10,870 bases of DNA from Ascidiaceihabitans sp. (GTDB lineage: Bacteria > Pseudomonadota > Alphaproteobacteria > Rhodobacterales > Rhodobacteraceae), in the NCBI GenBank assembly GCA_023301665.1, contig JALZUL010000302.1, positions 1 to 10,870 on the forward strand, in the 5' to 3' direction. This document shows positions 7,251-10,870 of this stretch, one piece after another (the stretch's first letter is position 1; each line of letters starts with the position of its first letter). A model generated the notes under the pieces. That model did not search any database. It was not told where the DNA came from and saw nothing but the letters and a program-made list of their open reading frames with translations. The translations under genes and the position numbers were made by a program.

Positions 7251-8537
7251 TTAGTAGTTAGATGTCAACTGAACGCAGGTTGCAGTTTCGGTGTTGTACA
7301 TACCGCAGCCCAATTCTTTCCAGTCAGACTTAAGTACAGCGGATGCTGGCAAAAAGTCTGTCCATGCATCGCCTGCAACTTCTGTTGTTTGGCTGATGAT
7401 GTCGAATTGACCCTCAGCTGTGATTTCGCCGATCAAAACAGGTTTTGCCAAGTGGTGGTTTGGCAACATAACGGCTGTGCCGCCTGTAAGGTTCGGGAAT
7501 TCTTGACCGTACATTGCTGTGCGCACTGCATCAACGTCTGTAGAACCAGCCGCAGTTGCAGCGTTCAGCCACATGTTGAAGCCAATGTAGTGTGCTTCCA
7601 TTGGGTCGTTTGTGACACGCTCTTCACCAGCAAACGCTTTCCATGCTGTGATGAATTCGTCGTTTGCAGTGCCTTCAGCGGACTGGAAGTAGTTCCAAGC
7701 AGCCAAGTGACCTTCAAGGTTAGATGTGTCCAAGCCGGAAAGCTCTTCTTCACCAACAGAGAATGCAACAACTGGAATGTCGTCAGCTGAGATACCGGCA
7801 GCTGCCAGCTCTTTGTAGAAGCCGATGTTTGCGTCGCCGTTGATTGTAGAGATAACGCCAACTTGCTTGCCGTCTTCGCCCAAGGCCACAACATCAGCAA
7901 CGATTGTTGCCCAGTCAGAGTGACCAAATGGTGTGTAGTTTACGAAGATATCTTCAGACGCGATGCCTTTGCCTTCAAGATAGCTTTCGAGAATGTTGTT
8001 GGTCGTGCGCGGGTATACATAGTCAGTGCCGAGCAAAGCGAATTTCTCAACGCCCAATTCTTCTAGGAAGTAATCAGTTGCTGGGATCGCTTGTTGGTTG
8101 GGAGCGGCACCGGTGTAGAATACGTTTTTAGAGCTTTCTTCGCCCTCGTATTGAACAGGGTAGAACAACAAACCGTTCAGTTCTTCGATCACTGGAAGAA
8201 CAGATTTACGGGAAACAGATGTCCAGTTGCCAAAGATCACGTCAACTTCGTGAACTGTCAAAAGCTCGCGTGCTTTTTCTGCAAACAATGGCCAATCAGA
8301 TGCTGGGTCAACAACAACAGCTTCAAGCTCACAGCCCAAAAGGCCACCAGCTGCGTTTTGTTGATCGATGAGCATCAACATTGTGTCTTTCAATGTTGTT
8401 TCGGAAATCGCCATTGTGCCGGACAATGAGTGAAGAACGCCAACTTTGATCGGTGCTTCGCAGTCGGCAGCAAGGGCTGCGGAACCAGATGCCGCCAGTG
8501 TCAAAGCGGAAATAGTTGTGAGTAGTGTGGTACGCAT
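7251..8537 (-). CDS. urtA: Urea ABC transporter substrate-binding protein UrtA
   Basis: UrtA is the periplasmic receptor that binds urea and hands it to UrtBC. From the ATG at 8537 it has 428 residues: signal peptide MRTTLLTTISALTLAASGSA followed by ALAA, with cleavage near residue 24, then a type 1 periplasmic binding fold. Recognisable family stretches are IKVGVLHSLSGTMAISE, VDPASDWPLFAEKA, IFGNWTSVSRKSVLPV, LFYPVQYEGEESSKNVFYTG and GTDYVYPRTTN. They are distinct from the LivJ amino-acid receptors. Cys26 is preceded by Asp, so there is no lipobox and the protein should be free in the periplasm. Four cysteines (26, 69, 411, 421) could form two disulfides. The start is less certain: GGGAG at 8552-8556 is 14 bases from the ATG but 8 bases from an in-frame TTG at 8543, which would add two residues. 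It is the first gene of the urt operon. Confidence 0.96.
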   Translation of the reverse strand: MRTTLLTTISALTLAASGSAALAADCEAPIKVGVLHSLSGTMAISETTLKDTMLMLIDQQNAAGGLLGCELEAVVVDPASDWPLFAEKARELLTVHEVDVIFGNWTSVSRKSVLPVIEELNGLLFYPVQYEGEESSKNVFYTGAAPNQQAIPATDYFLEELGVEKFALLGTDYVYPRTTNNILESYLEGKGIASEDIFVNYTPFGHSDWATIVADVVALGEDGKQVGVISTINGDANIGFYKELAAAGISADDIPVVAFSVGEEELSGLDTSNLEGHLAAWNYFQSAEGTANDEFITAWKAFAGEERVTNDPMEAHYIGFNMWLNAATAAGSTDVDAVRTAMYGQEFPNLTGGTAVMLPNHHLAKPVLIGEITAEGQFDIISQTTEVAGDAWTDFLPASAVLKSDWKELGCGMYNTETATCVQLTSNY

Positions 8538-8551
8538 AGTCAAAGGATAAA

Positions 8552-8556
8552 CTCCC
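8552..8556 (-). promoter_or_regulatory. Likely urtA ribosome binding site with ambiguous start spacing
   Basis: GGGAG on the minus strand is 14 bases upstream of the ATG at 8537, longer than usual, and 8 bases upstream of an in-frame TTG at 8543. A TTG in this frame at 8558 overlaps the site and can be dismissed. The choice changes the signal peptide by only two residues. Confidence 0.5.
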
Positions 8557-8569
8557 AAAGTTTAGCTGC

Positions 8570-8597
8570 GTTATCCCTGCTCAAAGTTGCTAGGCAA
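8570..8597 (-). promoter_or_regulatory. Candidate urtA promoter
   Basis: On the minus strand TTGCCT (8592-8597) and GATAAC (8570-8575) are separated by 16 bases; each matches 4 of 6 bases of the sigma-70-type -35 and -10 boxes. Transcription would start near 8562 and leave a leader of about 25 bases containing the GGGAG ribosome binding site. This is a weak consensus match and would need start-site mapping. No sigma-54 promoter with the usual 5-base gap was found in the region. Confidence 0.3.
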
Positions 8598-8598
8598 C
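8586..8598. repeat. Small inverted repeat overlapping the candidate urtA -35 box
   Basis: GTTGC (8586-8590) and GCAAC (8594-8598) flank a 3-base TAG centre. The arms are short, so chance is possible, but the position over the candidate -35 element is where a repressor or activator half-site pair could sit. Confidence 0.3.
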
Positions 8599-8724
8599 AG
8601 AGAGGTAGGATGCTAGTCAGGGACCGCAGCTTTTATGTTGCAGCCAGACGAGGGTCGTTATCTGCCAGGATTGGGCTCTCGTTTGGCACTGGATCGCCCC
8701 TTGCGGGACAGTCAGACCATTCAT

Positions 8725-8738
8725 TTTGCGCTCGCAAA
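8725..8738. repeat. 14-bp palindrome upstream of urtA, possible operator
   Basis: TTTGCG (8725-8730) and CGCAAA (8733-8738) form a perfect 6-bp inverted repeat around a CT centre; allowing one extra T in the left arm, the symmetry extends to TCA/TGA outside (8721-8741). The size and compactness suit a dimeric regulator. It lies about 190 bases upstream of the urtA ATG. I cannot assign it to a known regulator. Confidence 0.4.
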
Positions 8739-8791
8739 TGAGAAGCAGAACACACATCTACGAAATGAGAAATGACCCGATATGCGTAAAG

Positions 8792-8820
8792 TTTAATCCC
8801 GCGGCGCTTTTTGGGTTAAA
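8792..8820. repeat. Bulged inverted repeat upstream of urtA
   Basis: TTTAATCCC (8792-8800) pairs with GGGTTAAA (8813-8820), leaving one unpaired T in the left arm and a 12-base loop. No T-run follows on either strand, so it is not a standard terminator. Function is unknown. Confidence 0.3.
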
Positions 8821-8871
8821 AAACGGGCAGCACTGAATCTAAAAAATGGGCTGTTCGGTAAAAAATGTCAG
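8817..8871. repeat. Degenerate direct repeat with three phased A6 tracts
   Basis: TAAAAAACGGGCAG (8817-8830) and TAAAAAATGGGCTG (8840-8853) agree at 12 of 14 positions; a third, shorter copy, TAAAAAATGTCAG, starts at 8859. The A6 tracts begin at 8818, 8841 and 8860, that is 23 and 19 bases apart, close to two helical turns. Such spacing is typical of intrinsically curved DNA. It sits 280-335 bases upstream of the urtA ATG. The repeat is directly visible; curvature and regulatory meaning are inferred. Confidence 0.45.
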
Positions 8872-9053
8872 AAAGTGGCAGCGAGGCAGACTGGAAAGTG
8901 ACGGGAACGATGTGAATGAGGCCAAAAGCGACTCAAACTTTTCCTCTGATGAAAATGCATTGTTCGCGTTATGCGGTAAAATTGTGCGCTGGTTTTGTGC
9001 TGGGTCGGTTCAGTGTGGTTTGTATCGGTACTCAGGCGAAAAAGATGCTGGTG

Positions 9054-10250
9054 CTAATGCGTTGAATTGAAGCGGCTGAGCATTTTTTGCTTTACGTTTT
9101 TCGCGACGGCACGGAGCATCATCTTAAAAGAAAACTCGCTGCGTAAAAGGGAACCCATTTCAGCCTCTGAAAGCCGCGAAACTCGTTCGATGCTTTTGTC
9201 CCAATCTTTGGGGGAATATTTCGAAAAGCGTTGGTTGGCCGCAAAGCCAAAATAGTAGTTCTTTTTGAGGTGGCGGTTACAGCTCGCTTCATAGGCTTTC
9301 AGCGGCGCAGTCGTGTTCGTTTCGATGGTATCCCCAAGCGCTTTACCAAGTGCTTCGCCGCCTGCGATACAGATACGAATGCCTTCGCCAACGGTCGGCG
9401 TTGCGAAATTCGCGGCATCTCCGACTCTAATGACGTTCCCGAATACCATTTTAGGATTGTACGCAACAGAGGGGATGGTGCCTGAGTTTACCTCGTAGGT
9501 GTCGCCCAGATCCAAACCAAATTTTTGGATCGCGGGAGAACGCAGAAAGCCTTCCATGAGAGTCTTGGGCGATATATCCACGTCAGGGTGTATTACGCCA
9601 ACCCCAACCCGCAGTTTGTGATCAGCTGTCGGAAACACCCAGCCATATCCCGATAAAACACTTGATCCGACAAATAAGATTGCGCGGTCGATCTGGTTTG
9701 AAGCAATGGGGTATTCGTATTCTATTCCAACGCCAACTCGATCTGGTTTATCGACAAAGCCAAGGCTGTCGATGACTGCGTTGCGCACCCCAGATGCGTC
9801 CACGATATACTTGGACTTGATTTTATTCAGCTCTGACCCGCGTGCGCGTACAGAGGACAAGTATTGTCCATCGTCGATACGTTCAGTTGATAGGAACTTC
9901 GTCGCGGTGAATAGCTTTCGGTCATGGCTGTCTGATTTGCGTGCCAGCCATTGATATAGCTCTGTAATGCTCAAAACGACCATTTTGAAATCATCAAGCG
10001 GGAAATTGGCTTCTTGATTGTCAGAATAGATGTCGAGGTGATTTATGACTTGGTAAAATTCGGGGGGGATGCCCATTTGGGTCACATCACTTAACCAGCA
10101 CCCGCCACTTGTTCGCACGGGTTTGCCTATTTCAGCATCTTGGTGGATGACGATAGAGGATACCGTTTTAGGTAAGCCCGCCGCGACCGAGAGCCCGGCG
10201 GGGCCGCCGCCAACGATAAGAACATCACATTCCAACAGCTGTTCAGTCAT
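9054..10250 (-). CDS. Geranylgeranyl reductase family FAD-dependent oxidoreductase
   Basis: This is a flavoprotein of the geranylgeranyl reductase family, which saturates double bonds in isoprenoid chains; the actual substrate here is unknown. From the ATG at 10250 it has 398 residues. Visible: N-terminal FAD-binding GGGPAG (14-19) after a beta strand CDVLIVG; GKPVRTSGGCW (42-52), the family's conserved segment after the first nucleotide-binding region; VDASG (150-154); GYGWVFP (201-207); and GDAANFATPTVGEGI (277-291), the second FAD contact. There is no signal peptide or clear membrane segment. The frame is open to a TTG at 10307, but the ATG is preferred since it overlaps the upstream GST stop by 8 bases and puts the FAD motif at the usual distance. 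There is no Shine-Dalgarno sequence, so coupling to the GST gene is likely. No bacteriochlorophyll or carotenoid genes are visible, so a BchP role is not supported. Confidence 0.85.
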   Translation of the reverse strand: MTEQLLECDVLIVGGGPAGLSVAAGLPKTVSSIVIHQDAEIGKPVRTSGGCWLSDVTQMGIPPEFYQVINHLDIYSDNQEANFPLDDFKMVVLSITELYQWLARKSDSHDRKLFTATKFLSTERIDDGQYLSSVRARGSELNKIKSKYIVDASGVRNAVIDSLGFVDKPDRVGVGIEYEYPIASNQIDRAILFVGSSVLSGYGWVFPTADHKLRVGVGVIHPDVDISPKTLMEGFLRSPAIQKFGLDLGDTYEVNSGTIPSVAYNPKMVFGNVIRVGDAANFATPTVGEGIRICIAGGEALGKALGDTIETNTTAPLKAYEASCNRHLKKNYYFGFAANQRFSKYSPKDWDKSIERVSRLSEAEMGSLLRSEFSFKMMLRAVAKNVKQKMLSRFNSTH

Positions 10251-10870
10251 CGTGCACAAGTCTGACTGGGAATAATAATTGAGGATCACCGTCCTGCCAT
10301 TTTTCAAACTTAGGCATGATTTTCTCGAACATCTCGGATGTGATGAAGCGATCTAACCACGCCTGTAGATTTGGCCAGCTTTGGGCATCAAACCAGTTTT
10401 TGTCGATGAACGCGAATTGACGGACAAACGGCAGAATAGCGAAATCGGCGATAGTCGGAGTGTCAAACAACCATTGATCTATCTGTTGATCGAGTTTGGT
10501 TAAGAACTCAGCTGCGATTGCGCGTTGTTCTTCGGTGTTTTGATCAGGGTAGCGGGCGGCGTATTTTGTGCGATCCAATGCTTGCTTAAAGGGGCCATCG
10601 CATTCTTCAATCAAATCCCAACCCAAATCTGGCATGTCCAACAAATGATTAGGATCGTTCTGCGCAAGCGCCCATTTCATCACGTCTAAACTCTCGTCGA
10701 TCACCAGCTCACCCGTCTTAAGGCAAGGGACCGTACCTGATGGTGAGGTCTCTAAAAACAATGGGTGCTTATCACGCAAAAGGATTTCACGCAGTTCAAC
10801 GGTTGTTCGCGAAGATAAAACAGCACAACGCGCACGCATCGCATAAGGGCAACGGCGGAAGGAATATAAG
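10243..10870 (-). CDS. Glutathione S-transferase-like protein (5' end cut by window)
   Basis: This is a cytosolic glutathione S-transferase-type protein, here 208 residues with only the first few missing at the right edge. The visible N-terminus LYSFRRCPYAMRAR is a thioredoxin-fold start with the CPYA motif (residues 7-10), whose cysteine would be the candidate catalytic residue. It is followed by the cis-proline loop SGTVPCL (Pro48) and DES (58-60), which in this fold holds the glutathione gamma-glutamyl group. The helical C-terminal domain contains the typical TIADFAILPFVRQFA stretch. An internal ATG at 10839 lies within the fold's first helix and cannot be the true start. The 3' end overlaps the reductase gene by 8 bases, so the two are probably one operon. 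The substrate cannot be predicted. Confidence 0.88.
   Translation of the reverse strand, partial: LYSFRRCPYAMRARCAVLSSRTTVELREILLRDKHPLFLETSPSGTVPCLKTGELVIDESLDVMKWALAQNDPNHLLDMPDLGWDLIEECDGPFKQALDRTKYAARYPDQNTEEQRAIAAEFLTKLDQQIDQWLFDTPTIADFAILPFVRQFAFIDKNWFDAQSWPNLQAWLDRFITSEMFEKIMPKFEKWQDGDPQLLFPVRLVHDD

Larger units (their letters stand above)
8538..9053. other. Non-coding region upstream of urtA
   Basis: These roughly 515 bases separate the urtA start from the end of the reductase gene; both neighbours are on the minus strand. They must hold the end of the reductase transcript and the control region of the urt operon. Seen: a weak promoter with an overlapping inverted repeat (8570-8598), a 14-bp palindrome (8725-8738), a bulged inverted repeat (8792-8820) and three A6 tracts in a degenerate repeat (8817-8871). 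A 74-codon plus-strand frame (8846-9070) has no ribosome binding site or recognisable sequence and is not called. No convincing terminator for the reductase gene, NtrC-type site or sigma-54 promoter was found. From about 8880 to 9053 I see nothing identifiable. Confidence 0.7.

Noticed and set aside
7242..7790. A 182-codon plus-strand frame antisense to urtA
   Set aside because: Its frame is fully inside a well-supported gene, it is cysteine-rich without pattern, and no ribosome binding site is seen. It is a coding shadow.
8684..8704. TGGCAC followed by TTGC, resembling a sigma-54 promoter
   Set aside because: The two boxes are 11 bases apart instead of the required 5, and on the plus strand they point away from urtA with no gene downstream.
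8792..8820. Rho-independent terminator for the reductase transcript
   Set aside because: The stem has a bulge and is followed on the minus strand by CTTTACGC, with no U-run. It is also more than 230 bases beyond the stop codon.
8846..9070. A 74-codon plus-strand open frame in the region upstream of urtA
   Set aside because: It has no ribosome binding site, no recognisable protein motif, begins inside an A-tract repeat and ends antisense to the reductase gene. Its composition does not resemble the neighbouring genes.
10251..10307. Upstream TTG start for the reductase
   Set aside because: It would overlap the GST gene by 65 bases and add 19 residues before the FAD-binding strand, with no supporting ribosome binding site.

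Overview
The window reads as a chromosomal segment of an alphaproteobacterium, most probably a member of the Rhodobacterales (Roseobacter group). This rests on the style of the urease and urea-transporter proteins, the long two-part UrtB and the moderate base composition; no rRNA or taxonomic marker is present, so the placement is inference. No mobile element, CRISPR array, tRNA or phage gene was seen.

Left part (1-2627, plus strand): the 3' half of ureC, cut by the left edge, followed by the nickel-delivery genes ureE, ureF and ureG. The genes are packed tightly (1-base overlap ureC/ureE, 11-base overlap ureE/ureF, 35-base gap before ureG). ureA, ureB, ureD and the 5' half of ureC presumably lie to the left; ureD is not within the window.

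Middle part (2639-8537, minus strand): a complete five-gene urea ABC importer, transcribed in the order urtA (periplasmic binding protein), urtB (permease with a large exported N-terminal domain), urtC (second permease), urtD and urtE (two ATPases). It converges on the urease operon, with only 11 bases between the ureG and urtE stop codons. A perfect 12-bp hairpin separates urtA from urtB, and urtB to urtE are translationally packed. Together the two operons take up urea and hydrolyse it to ammonia and carbon dioxide, a typical nitrogen-scavenging module.

Non-coding part (8538-9053): about 515 bases between the urtA start and the next gene. It holds a candidate urtA promoter with an overlapping inverted repeat, a 14-bp palindrome, a bulged inverted repeat and three A6 tracts about two helical turns apart within a degenerate direct repeat.

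Right part (9054-10870, minus strand): a geranylgeranyl-reductase-family flavoprotein gene preceded by, and overlapping by 8 bases, a glutathione S-transferase-like gene that runs off the right edge. These appear unrelated to urea metabolism.

Most of the window is ordinary, well-understood biology. The points most worth a second look are the urtA-urtB hairpin, the exported helical-repeat domain of UrtB, the repeat-rich region upstream of urtA, and the uncharacterised reductase/GST pair.
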